From positions 1 to 6,271 of the forward strand of contig JAKPAR010000306.1 in the NCBI GenBank assembly GCA_029779375.1: a DNA stretch of 6,271 bases, read 5' to 3'. The stretch is from Bacillota bacterium (lineage in GTDB: Bacteria; Bacillota; Clostridia; Tissierellales; Sporanaerobacteraceae). The notes under the pieces were generated by a model. The model made no database searches, had not been told where the DNA came from, and saw only the letters and a program-made list of their open reading frames with translations. Positions 1 to 6,118 of this stretch are shown here, piece after piece. How positions within the stretch are numbered: the stretch's first letter is position 1; each line of letters starts with the position of its first letter. Made by a program: the position numbers and the translations under genes.

Positions 1-22
1 AAAACTCCCTTAAGGGAGTTTT
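1..22 (-). terminator. Intrinsic terminator hairpin after gltX
   Basis: A perfect inverted repeat, AAAACTCCC-TTAA-GGGAGTTTT, gives a 9-bp stem with a 4-base loop. Its outer two bases overlap the gltX TAA stop (21-23). Being palindromic, it could act in both directions. On the minus strand the stem ends in TTTT, but whether a longer U run follows cannot be seen because the window begins here. Confidence 0.8.
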
Positions 23-1493
23 ATTCATTCATATTCTCTATATATTCTATTGCCTTATCTATTCTTTTTATACATTCTTTCCTCCCCAATATAGAGATGA
101 TATCAAATAGACCAGGCCCTACAGTTTTACCTGACAATGCAAGTCTAGTAGGGTGTATAATATCTCCACCCTTTATTCCAAGTCTGTCAATTAAATCTCT
201 ATACTCTTTTTCCACTGTTTCCACATCAAAAGCTGGAGCATTTTCAAGAGTCTCCTTGCCTTTTTTTAGAAGTTCTACTACTCCTTCTTTTTTAAATCTC
301 TTTTTTACGCCTTTTTCATCATATTCTTCTATATCCTTGAAAAAATAAGTACTAGCTTCTGCTATTTCAGGAAGCAATTTTACCTTTTCCCTAACTGCTT
401 CGACTACTCTCTTTATATAGTCATATTTTTCTTCTATTTCAGCTTCTTCTATTAGTCCTCTTTCTATAAAATAGGGAATAGATTCTCTCACAATATAATC
501 TAAATCCAGTTCTCTTAAATATTGGCCGTTCATCCAAGTAAGCTTATCTACATCATATATAGCCGCAGTTTTTGAAACTTTGTCAAGAGAAAATTTTGCC
601 AGTGTATCCTCTACAGAAAATATTTCTTCATCTTCCCCAGGAGACCAGCCCAATAGAGTTAAATAATTGACTATTGCTTCTTTTAGATATCCTCTTTCTC
701 TAAACTCCTCTACACTTGTAGCCCCATGCCTTTTACTTAATTTACTTCTATCTGGGGCAAGGATCATAGAAATATGAGCAAACTGTGGTATTTCATATCC
801 TAAAGCTCTATATATATGAATTTGTTTTGGAGTGTTGGATAAATGTTCTTCTGCCCTTATGACATAATTTATCTTCATCATATGATCATCTACTACACAA
901 GCGAGATTGTATGTAGGCATTCCATTTGATTTCATGATTATATAGTCATCTAATTGAGTATTGTCAACTGAAACCTTTCCTCTAATTAAATCTTCTACTT
1001 CAGTGGTTCCTTCCTTTGGAATCTTTATCCTTATGACATAAGGCTTTCCTTCTTTTAAGTTTTTCTCTACTTCTTCCTTTGAAAGATGGCTACATTTTCC
1101 TGAATATCTGAATGGAAGTTTTTTCTTTTTTTGTTCTTCTCTCTCTTTTTGAATATCTTCTTCAGTACAAAAGCAATAGTATGCTTTTCCTTCTTCTACA
1201 AGCCTCATTATCTCTTTAGTATACAGTTCTCTTCTCTCCGATTGAAAATATGGCCCATAATCTCCTCCAACTTCTGGTCCTTCATCCCAATCCATACCGA
1301 GCCATTTCATACTAGATATTATTTGAGATACTGAATCTTCCTTAAGCCTCTCTGTATCTGTATCTTCTATTCTCAAAATAAATTTGCCATTATTTTTCTT
1401 TGCAAAATAATAATTGAATAGAGCTGTTCTTGCACCTCCTATATGCAAATATCCTGTAGGACTTGGTGCAAATCTAACTCTTACATCCTCCAT
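21..1493 (-). CDS. gltX: Glutamyl-tRNA synthetase (GluRS)
   Basis: This cytoplasmic class I aminoacyl-tRNA synthetase charges tRNA with glutamate using ATP. The 490-residue length is normal for a bacterial GluRS. The N-terminus carries RFAPSPTGYLHIGGARTA, with the HIGH-type motif at 17-20 (HIGG). The KMSKS-type loop is KLSKR at 251-255. A zinc-site pattern C107-x-C109-x24-C134-x-H136 matches the spacing known from E. coli GluRS. The region after about residue 320 is the helical anticodon-binding part and ends with the conserved HPTRLALSGKTVGPGLF segment (447-463). The start is supported by AAAGGAG 7 bases upstream. It has its own promoter (1540-1566) and terminator (1-22), so it is probably a single-gene unit. 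In many Firmicutes GluRS is non-discriminating and also charges tRNA-Gln, with GatCAB correcting the product. I cannot tell from sequence alone whether that holds here. Confidence 0.97.
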   Translation of the reverse strand: MEDVRVRFAPSPTGYLHIGGARTALFNYYFAKKNNGKFILRIEDTDTERLKEDSVSQIISSMKWLGMDWDEGPEVGGDYGPYFQSERRELYTKEIMRLVEEGKAYYCFCTEEDIQKEREEQKKKKLPFRYSGKCSHLSKEEVEKNLKEGKPYVIRIKIPKEGTTEVEDLIRGKVSVDNTQLDDYIIMKSNGMPTYNLACVVDDHMMKINYVIRAEEHLSNTPKQIHIYRALGYEIPQFAHISMILAPDRSKLSKRHGATSVEEFRERGYLKEAIVNYLTLLGWSPGEDEEIFSVEDTLAKFSLDKVSKTAAIYDVDKLTWMNGQYLRELDLDYIVRESIPYFIERGLIEEAEIEEKYDYIKRVVEAVREKVKLLPEIAEASTYFFKDIEEYDEKGVKKRFKKEGVVELLKKGKETLENAPAFDVETVEKEYRDLIDRLGIKGGDIIHPTRLALSGKTVGPGLFDIISILGRKECIKRIDKAIEYIENMNE

Positions 1494-1539
1494 AATAAAA
1501 CTCCTTTCAAATAAACTGATTTGCTATTTAATTAATAAT

Positions 1540-1566
1540 ATTATACCACTAATACAGTGTAAACAA
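1540..1566 (-). promoter_or_regulatory. Probable gltX promoter (extended -10)
   Basis: On the minus strand TGGTATAAT is an extended -10: TATAAT at 1540-1545, with the TGn element at 1546-1548. The best -35 is TTGTTT (1561-1566) at a short 15-base spacing, so recognition probably depends on the extended -10. The inferred start near 1533 leaves a leader of about 40 bases before gltX, too short for a T-box. The -35 lies in the U tract of the upstream cob terminator. Confidence 0.65.
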
Positions 1567-1607
1567 AAAACTTATGTAAAACTGGATTGTTCCAGTTTTA
1601 CATAAGT
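1564..1607 (-). terminator. Strong intrinsic terminator of the cob operon
   Basis: ACTTATGTAAAACTGGA (1570-1586) and its exact reverse complement (1591-1607) form a 17-bp perfect stem with a TTGT loop. It begins one base past the cobC stop codon. On the minus strand it is followed by a U tract (complement of the A run at 1565-1570). A T-rich stem end plus U run is typical of rho-independent termination, and it separates the cob operon from gltX. Confidence 0.92.
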
Positions 1608-1608
1608 T

Positions 1609-2172
1609 CTATTTATTCACATTCTTTATATATTTATAGCCTTCCCAAATAGATATGGTTGTAAGACTGCCATTATCTAATTTAAATCTATAAAAATATT
1701 CTACATTGTCAAATACCCAACATAAAGCACATCTTATAACTCCTTCATGAGTTATGACCAATGCATTTTTATCTTTTGACACAATATCTTCTAAAAAATT
1801 TGCTGTCCTACTGTAAAGATCCATCAAGCTTTCCCCATTTGGTATTCTATAATATATATAGTCATTTGTCCAAGTATATGTTTCTTCAGGATAATCTCTT
1901 TTTATTTCTTCATAGGTTTTTCCTTCAAATATGCCAAAATTTATTTCCTGTATCCTTCTATCAAAATCACCTTTTAGCCCTAGCAATTCAGCAGTTTCCA
2001 TTGTTCTTTTTAATGGACTTATATATACCCTTTCAAAAGAAATATCTTGTACCAGTTCTTTTGCCTTGAGTATCTGTTCTCTCCCTATTTGAGACAATGA
2101 AGTATCAAAACTTCCATATACACCCCTTTTATTCTCTTTTATTTCTCCATGACGAATAAATATTATATCCAT
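1609..2172 (-). CDS. cobC: Alpha-ribazole phosphatase-type histidine phosphatase (CobC)
   Basis: This 187-residue protein of the histidine phosphatase (phosphoglycerate mutase-like) superfamily opens with MDIIFIRHGE. Arg7-His8-Gly9 is the phosphohistidine motif. Other family signatures are SPLKRT (52-57, phosphate-binding Arg56), EINFGIFEGKT (76-86, acidic catalytic region), PNGES (111-115) and the second catalytic histidine in THEGVIR (His142). The superfamily is broad, so the substrate is inferred from context: it is the last gene of cobT-cobU-cobS, where the expected job is removing the 5' phosphate from alpha-ribazole phosphate or adenosylcobalamin phosphate. Its start overlaps the cobS end by 10 bases. 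GGGGA lies about 7 bases upstream, a modest ribosome-binding site that suggests some translational coupling. A general phosphatase is the alternative reading. Confidence 0.88.
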   Translation of the reverse strand: MDIIFIRHGEIKENKRGVYGSFDTSLSQIGREQILKAKELVQDISFERVYISPLKRTMETAELLGLKGDFDRRIQEINFGIFEGKTYEEIKRDYPEETYTWTNDYIYYRIPNGESLMDLYSRTANFLEDIVSKDKNALVITHEGVIRCALCWVFDNVEYFYRFKLDNGSLTTISIWEGYKYIKNVNK

Positions 2173-2900
2173 AGCGTCGTCCCCATAAAAGCTAGCAAGG
2201 AAATTATTTCTGTAATTTCTATACTAGCTCCATATACATCTCCTGTAAAACCTCCAATAGTTTTGTAGGTCTTCAAAGTTATCAAAAAAGCTCCAAACAA
2301 TGAAAAACTCAAAGGTATCAGATACAGTGGATTTATGAAAAAAATAACTAAACTATATATTATTGCTCCTGTCAAGGCATATTTTTTAGGTTTACTTCTA
2401 GCAAACATATCTCCTATTCCACCAGGTCTAGCTATCTTGGTAAAAGACATAAGAATAGCTGCTATAAGTCTTCCATTCCCACAAGAAAGAGCAAGTATGA
2501 GAGGAACATTTTCACTTATATTGGATAAAAGTATGTATTTTAAAAGTATATCTAATACTATAGCTACTACACCATATGTACCAGCTCTACTGTCTTTCAT
2601 TATCTCAAGTATTCTATCTTTGTCTCTAGCAGAAAAAAAACCGTCAAAGGTATCTCCCAATCCATCTAGATGGAGACCTCCTGTAAATATTACAATGGAT
2701 GTTATAGCTAAAAAAGATGCTATATCAGTATTTACATAAGAAGATAGATAATATATAAGTCCGGCCAACCCTCCAATAATCATTCCAGTGAATGGGAAAA
2801 AAAACGTGCTCTTGGATAAGTTTTTCTCATTAAAATCTATAGGTATATTTATAGGTATTCTTGAAAGAAATTGAATAGAAAGTATGAGCCCTTTTATCAT
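2163..2900 (-). CDS. cobS: Adenosylcobinamide-GDP ribazoletransferase (cobalamin synthase, CobS)
   Basis: This integral membrane enzyme joins adenosylcobinamide-GDP to alpha-ribazole (or its phosphate), giving adenosylcobalamin (phosphate) and GMP. With the start chosen here it has 245 residues, normal for the family. The hallmark motif GGLHLDGLGDTFDG lies at 74-87, MKDSRAGTYG at 101-110, and GGFTGDVYGASIEITE at 216-231. Several hydrophobic stretches look membrane-spanning, for example about 34-52, 60-74, 112-126, 175-195 and 196-209. The open frame extends to an ATG at 2925-2927, but the ATG at 2898-2900 is preferred. It has GGTGA 7 bases upstream, forms an ATGA overlap with the cobU stop, and gives the usual MIKG...IQFLSRIP N-terminus. 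It sits between cobU and cobC in the same operon. Confidence 0.95.
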   Translation of the reverse strand: MIKGLILSIQFLSRIPINIPIDFNEKNLSKSTFFFPFTGMIIGGLAGLIYYLSSYVNTDIASFLAITSIVIFTGGLHLDGLGDTFDGFFSARDKDRILEIMKDSRAGTYGVVAIVLDILLKYILLSNISENVPLILALSCGNGRLIAAILMSFTKIARPGGIGDMFARSKPKKYALTGAIIYSLVIFFINPLYLIPLSFSLFGAFLITLKTYKTIGGFTGDVYGASIEITEIISLLAFMGTTLWI

Positions 2901-3433
2901 TTTATCTTCACCGGTATACCACAACATACCAAATATACTTCGTCAGAAAGTTGAGCTATTCTCTGATTTACTCTTCCTTGAATATCTCTAAATACTCTAC
3001 CTATATGATTTTCTGGAACTAAGGAATCACCAACTTCATTAGTCACCATGACAAGACTATTTCCTCTTTTATTTATTTTATCTATAAGTTTTTTCAATTC
3101 ATTGTAAATAGCATCTTCTACGGTTTTCTGAAGTTCTATGGATATTCTCTCTTCACCTTTTGTCATATCGTACATAATATTTGACGTAAGAACCGTTATA
3201 CAATCTAATAAATAATGTTTTTCCTCTCCCAATGCACTATCTAAATCATAGTTTCCTTCAAAAGTTCTCCAAATACTTGGTCTAGATTTTCTATGGAGTT
3301 CTATTCTGTCCTCCATTTCTCCATCGGTTATTTTAGATGTAGCAATATATACTACATCCTTTTTTCCTTCATATATTTTTTCAGCAAAAGAGCTTTTCCC
3401 ACTTCTTGCTCCACCTGTCACTAAAACAATCAT
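2897..3433 (-). CDS. cobU: Bifunctional adenosylcobinamide kinase / adenosylcobinamide-phosphate guanylyltransferase (CobU)
   Basis: CobU phosphorylates adenosylcobinamide and then transfers GMP from GTP, making the adenosylcobinamide-GDP used by CobS. The 178-residue length fits the family. The P-loop is GGARSGKS at 7-14. His47, in RIELHRKSRPSIWRTFEG (43-60), matches the position and context of the histidine guanylylated in the Salmonella enzyme (His46). LLDCITVLTSN (75-85) is the Walker-B-like segment. TNEVGDSLVPENHIGRVFRD (131-150) and the NQRIAQLSDEVYLVCCGIPVK end are conserved. The gene starts 4 bases after cobT stops. Its Shine-Dalgarno AGGTGA contains the cobT stop codon, and its own TGA overlaps the cobS ATG, so translation is probably coupled along the operon. 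Confidence 0.96.
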   Translation of the reverse strand: MIVLVTGGARSGKSSFAEKIYEGKKDVVYIATSKITDGEMEDRIELHRKSRPSIWRTFEGNYDLDSALGEEKHYLLDCITVLTSNIMYDMTKGEERISIELQKTVEDAIYNELKKLIDKINKRGNSLVMVTNEVGDSLVPENHIGRVFRDIQGRVNQRIAQLSDEVYLVCCGIPVKIK

Positions 3434-3437
3434 TTCA

Positions 3438-4505
3438 TCACCTAATATCTATTAGTTTATCCCCATCAAGAGTAGCTTCATCAAATGTAGCCATATGGTC
3501 CATCACATATAGTGCTGAATCTATCACTTGAAAAGCTAGAGGACATCCTGAACCTTCACCAAGTCTCATTTCTAAATCAAGCATAGGCTTAACTCCTATT
3601 TCCTTTGCCATATAAATAGCTCCTGGTTCTTTTGAAAGATGCGATGGGAATACGTATCCTTTAACTAATGGATTCAATCTCACAGCACAAAGAGCTGCTG
3701 CTGAAGAAATAAAACCATCTATAACTATTGGTTTTCTATTTTTCGCTGCTGAAAGAAAGCAACCACACATCCCAGCTATATCAAATCCTCCTACTTTTGA
3801 TATAACATCAATTGGATCTTCTCTATTTGGTTTATTTATCTCAATAGCCTTTTTTACGCAATTTATCTTGTTTTTATATTGCTCTTCTGTAAGCCCTGCT
3901 CCCTTTCCGCAAGTAATCTCTGGCTCAAGACCTGAAAAAACACTCAATACTGCACTGCTAGTAGTAGTATTCCCTATACCCATTTCTCCTGTACCAAGAA
4001 TATCTACTCCTTCACTATAGAGCTTATCCGCAACTTCTATCCCCACTTCTATAGCTTTTATAGCTTCTTCACGGGTCATACTAGGGCCTTTTGTCATATT
4101 CTTAGTGCCGTAATTAATTTTTTTGTTAAGTATTTTGGGATTATTAAATTCTCCATTAACTCCAATATCTACTATCGTCACATCTGAATTTGCGAATTTA
4201 GAAAGAACAGATACTCCTGTAAGCCCCTTTGTCAAATTTTCAGTAAGAATTTTTGTAAATACTTGTGGAGGAGCACTTACTCCTTCTTCTACTACTCCAT
4301 TGTCTGCACACATAATGACTATATTTCTTTTTTCAATACTATTGTGAGGCTTTCCTGTAATGCCAGCCATCTTTATAACTATATCTTCCAATATTCCAAG
4401 ACTGCCTATAGGTTTTGCTAAATTATCCAATCTTTCACTGGCAATTTTTTTTGCCTTTTCATCTGGTGGTGCTATAGCTTTTAAGGTTTCTTTAAAAAGT
4501 TCCAT
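3438..4505 (-). CDS. cobT: Nicotinate-nucleotide--dimethylbenzimidazole phosphoribosyltransferase (CobT)
   Basis: CobT transfers phosphoribose from nicotinate mononucleotide to the lower-ligand base (5,6-dimethylbenzimidazole or a related base), making alpha-ribazole 5'-phosphate. The 355-residue length is nearly that of the Salmonella enzyme. Visible signatures are LDNLAKPIGSLG (26-37), CADNGVVEEGVSAPP (66-80), the glycine-rich GTGEMGIGNTTTSSA (171-185), VIDGFISSAAAL (261-272) and LEMRLGEGSG (311-320). Glu317 aligns with the catalytic glutamate of Salmonella CobT, and Glu174 is also kept. The start is supported by GGAGG about 7 bases upstream. This is the first gene of the cob operon, behind a near-consensus promoter. 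CobT enzymes differ in base preference (benzimidazoles, adenine, phenolics), and sequence alone does not settle which base is used here. Confidence 0.97.
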   Translation of the reverse strand: MELFKETLKAIAPPDEKAKKIASERLDNLAKPIGSLGILEDIVIKMAGITGKPHNSIEKRNIVIMCADNGVVEEGVSAPPQVFTKILTENLTKGLTGVSVLSKFANSDVTIVDIGVNGEFNNPKILNKKINYGTKNMTKGPSMTREEAIKAIEVGIEVADKLYSEGVDILGTGEMGIGNTTTSSAVLSVFSGLEPEITCGKGAGLTEEQYKNKINCVKKAIEINKPNREDPIDVISKVGGFDIAGMCGCFLSAAKNRKPIVIDGFISSAAALCAVRLNPLVKGYVFPSHLSKEPGAIYMAKEIGVKPMLDLEMRLGEGSGCPLAFQVIDSALYVMDHMATFDEATLDGDKLIDIR

Positions 4506-4539
4506 TTTATCCCTCCATTATTGGTAGTATTAATCATTC

Positions 4540-4569
4540 ACTATAGTAGGTACTACAACGGATTGTCAA
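4540..4569 (-). promoter_or_regulatory. Probable promoter of the cobTUSC operon
   Basis: On the minus strand TTGACA (4564-4569, full consensus -35) is followed after 18 bases by TATAGT (4540-4545). The implied transcription start is near 4533, leaving a leader of only about 28 bases before the cobT ATG. No B12-box or other cobalamin-riboswitch sequence is seen, and such a leader could not hold one. Confidence 0.72.
4544..4555. promoter_or_regulatory. Possible operator dyad in the cob promoter
   Basis: TAGTA-GG-TACTA is a 12-base inverted repeat with perfect 5-base arms. It lies in the spacer and overlaps the last two bases of the cob -10 box, a common place for a repressor or MerR-type site. 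A further TAGTA copy sits at 4525-4529, beyond the likely transcription start. The regulator is unknown. In AT-rich DNA a dyad this short could be chance. Confidence 0.35.
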
Positions 4570-4623
4570 CATTTATTATATTATTCTTATGTAGTCTAGT
4601 CAAACAGTTTATACCAGATAAAA

Positions 4624-4638
4624 TTCAATTTCATTGAA
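4624..4638. promoter_or_regulatory. Possible operator dyad at the promoter of the plus-strand operon
   Basis: TTCAAT-TTC-ATTGAA is an inverted repeat with perfect 6-base arms and a 3-base centre. Its right arm overlaps the -35 hexamer (4634-4639) of the plus-strand promoter. This placement suits a repressor site. The binding protein is unknown and chance cannot be excluded. Confidence 0.35.
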
Positions 4639-4662
4639 AGAACAATACCTTTATGATATATT
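4634..4662 (+). promoter_or_regulatory. Probable promoter of the DUF5685/J-domain operon
   Basis: TTGAAA (4634-4639) and TATATT (4657-4662) are separated by the ideal 17 bases. Transcription would begin near 4669, leaving a leader of about 23 bases that contains the GGAG ribosome-binding site for a start at 4692. It is divergent from the cob promoter, with about 65 bases between the two -35 boxes. Confidence 0.65.
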
Positions 4663-4691
4663 AAATTTAAAATATTATTATGGAGAAAAAA

Positions 4692-5561
4692 ATGTTTGGA
4701 TATGTAATACCATGTAAAATGGAACTAAAAATTAAAGATTACGAAAAAGTAAAAGCGTATTATTGTGGATTATGTAGAGCTATAAAATATAACTTTGGAA
4801 ATATGCCAAGAATTACAATAAACTATGACATGACCTTTTTGGCCATATTTTTAGATGCACTTGATAGCCATAAAAATGAATATATACATAGCAATTGTAT
4901 TCTTCATCCATTTAAAAAAAGAAATTTTATTGTCAACAATTCTCCATTAGAATATGCATCATTTATAAATGTAATACTGGCTTATCATAAACTACTAGAT
5001 GATATAGATGATGACAATTCTTTTAAGAGTAAAATTTTTTCAATCTTATTAAAAGGATATTTAAAAAAAATTCCCACACAATATATTAAAACAAAAGATC
5101 ATATAGTGAAAAAACTAGAAAAACTATATTCTTTAGAAAAATCAGGAAATGTAGAAAATTTAGATGAACTCAGTCATCCCTTTGGAGAACTTACGGCTCA
5201 TAGCATACTTGATTACTATAATGATGAAAAATATCAAGAAAATCTATACTATTTAGGATATAATTTAGGAAAATGGATTTATATAATGGATGCCTTTGAT
5301 GATTTAGAAAAAGATTTAAATCACAATAAATTTAATGGTATAAATGCAGTTTTAAATAAAGACAATTTGCCTTATAATGAATTTAGGGAATCTGTTAAAA
5401 GTAGAATAAACTTTATTTTAACTTCTTATGCAAGAGAATGTTCAGAAATATTAAATTCACTGCCTATAGAAAAAAATGATGAAATTCTATACAATATATT
5501 CAACTACGGATTGCTAGAAAAAATGGATTTTGTATTTAAAAAGGAGGAATCTACCAAATGA
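4692..5561 (+). CDS. DUF5685-like protein of unknown function
   Basis: I recognise the N-terminus ([13 protein letters not shown], then YYCGLC at 23-28) as the DUF5685 type found in Clostridia, but know of no established function. The start at 4692 has GGAG 6 bases upstream and gives 289 residues. An ATG four codons earlier (4680) is in frame but has no Shine-Dalgarno. The protein looks soluble and mostly helical, with no signal peptide. Cys8, Cys25, Cys28 and Cys69 (with His72 in CILHPFKK) could bind a metal. Two acidic motifs stand out: DDIDDD at 103-108 after AYHKLL, and DAFDDLEKD at 200-208 after GKWIYIM. Their spacing and helical setting recall the paired Asp-rich motifs of terpenoid-synthase-fold enzymes, which is my inference. 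It overlaps the next gene by ATGA and is probably translationally coupled to it. Confidence 0.85.
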   Translation: MFGYVIPCKMELKIKDYEKVKAYYCGLCRAIKYNFGNMPRITINYDMTFLAIFLDALDSHKNEYIHSNCILHPFKKRNFIVNNSPLEYASFINVILAYHKLLDDIDDDNSFKSKIFSILLKGYLKKIPTQYIKTKDHIVKKLEKLYSLEKSGNVENLDELSHPFGELTAHSILDYYNDEKYQENLYYLGYNLGKWIYIMDAFDDLEKDLNHNKFNGINAVLNKDNLPYNEFRESVKSRINFILTSYARECSEILNSLPIEKNDEILYNIFNYGLLEKMDFVFKKEESTK

Positions 5562-6118
5562 AAGATCCTTATGAAGTACTTGGTGTAAATAGAAATGCAT
5601 CTCAAGAAGAAATAAAAAAAGCTTATAGAAAACTCGCCAGTGAATATCACCCAGATAAATATATAGATAACCCTCTTAGAAATTTGGCAGAAGAAAAAAT
5701 GAGAGAAATAAATGAAGCCTATGAATATCTCATGAAAAATAATGGAAAATATGTTTCTGAAGAAGAACTTCTATACAATGTGAGAATTGACATTCAGCAA
5801 GGCAATTTTTCTGAAGCTGAAAGAAAATTAAATTCAATAAATAATAGATCGGCAGAGTGGTTCTTCTTAATGGGAATCATAAACCAAAGAAAAGGTTGGT
5901 ATGATGGAGCTTATGATTGTTTTCAAAAGGCTCATTCCATGGACCCTGGAAATAGGGAATATAATCAAGCTTTCAATTCACTAAATAGAAGAAATGACAA
6001 TTATAGAGAACCTTATGGAAAAGATAAAGATCATGATCTCTGCCAAATTTGCACAACCCTATATTGTTTAGACTGTCTATGTGAATCTATGGGAGGCGAT
6101 TTTATCCCATGTTGCTAA
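5558..6118 (+). CDS. J-domain protein with TPR-like middle and cysteine-rich C-terminal tail
   Basis: Residues 3-60 form a J domain, the part of DnaJ-type co-chaperones that stimulates Hsp70 (DnaK) ATPase. It begins DPYEVLGV and carries the essential HPD at 31-33, then the helix INEAYEYL. There is no Gly/Phe region or classical DnaJ zinc finger, so this is not DnaJ itself. Residues about 72-143 resemble one or two TPR-like helical repeats ([10 protein letters not shown] and [19 protein letters not shown]). The last 25 residues are unusual: C162-x2-C165-x4-C170-x2-C173-x-C175, then GGD and a final CC at 185-186. They suggest metal binding, Fe-S binding or lipidation, which is inference. The start is supported by AAGGAGG 10 bases upstream. 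It lies in one apparent operon with the genes on either side. It could be a specialised chaperone for either neighbour. Confidence 0.9.
   Translation: MKDPYEVLGVNRNASQEEIKKAYRKLASEYHPDKYIDNPLRNLAEEKMREINEAYEYLMKNNGKYVSEEELLYNVRIDIQQGNFSEAERKLNSINNRSAEWFFLMGIINQRKGWYDGAYDCFQKAHSMDPGNREYNQAFNSLNRRNDNYREPYGKDKDHDLCQICTTLYCLDCLCESMGGDFIPCC

Noticed and set aside
97..348. Plus-strand open frame of 83 codons
   Set aside because: Lies antisense inside gltX, has no recognisable domain and low-complexity Ser/Phe-rich content; a shadow of the real gene.
1494..1563. T-box riboswitch upstream of gltX
   Set aside because: Only about 40 bases lie between the likely transcription start and the ATG, with no T-box sequence or antiterminator.
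1131..1605. Two plus-strand open frames (1131-1334 and 1414-1605)
   Set aside because: Antisense to gltX and its promoter. The second runs through the cob terminator stem. Neither has a protein signature.
1761..2739. Plus-strand open frames of 102 and 134 codons (1761-2069, 2335-2739)
   Set aside because: Antisense to cobC and cobS, whose family motifs are clear on the other strand; composition is what reversed AT-rich coding sequence gives.
4123..4347. Plus-strand open frame of 74 codons
   Set aside because: Antisense inside cobT with no motif.
4506..4691. Small RNA or cobalamin riboswitch in the divergent intergenic region
   Set aside because: No B12 box, no stable long hairpin and no terminator; the region is explained by two divergent promoters and short dyads.
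4680..4691. Upstream ATG as start of the DUF5685-like gene
   Set aside because: No Shine-Dalgarno precedes it and it falls only about 11 bases after the predicted transcription start. The GGAG at 4682-4685 serves the ATG at 4692.
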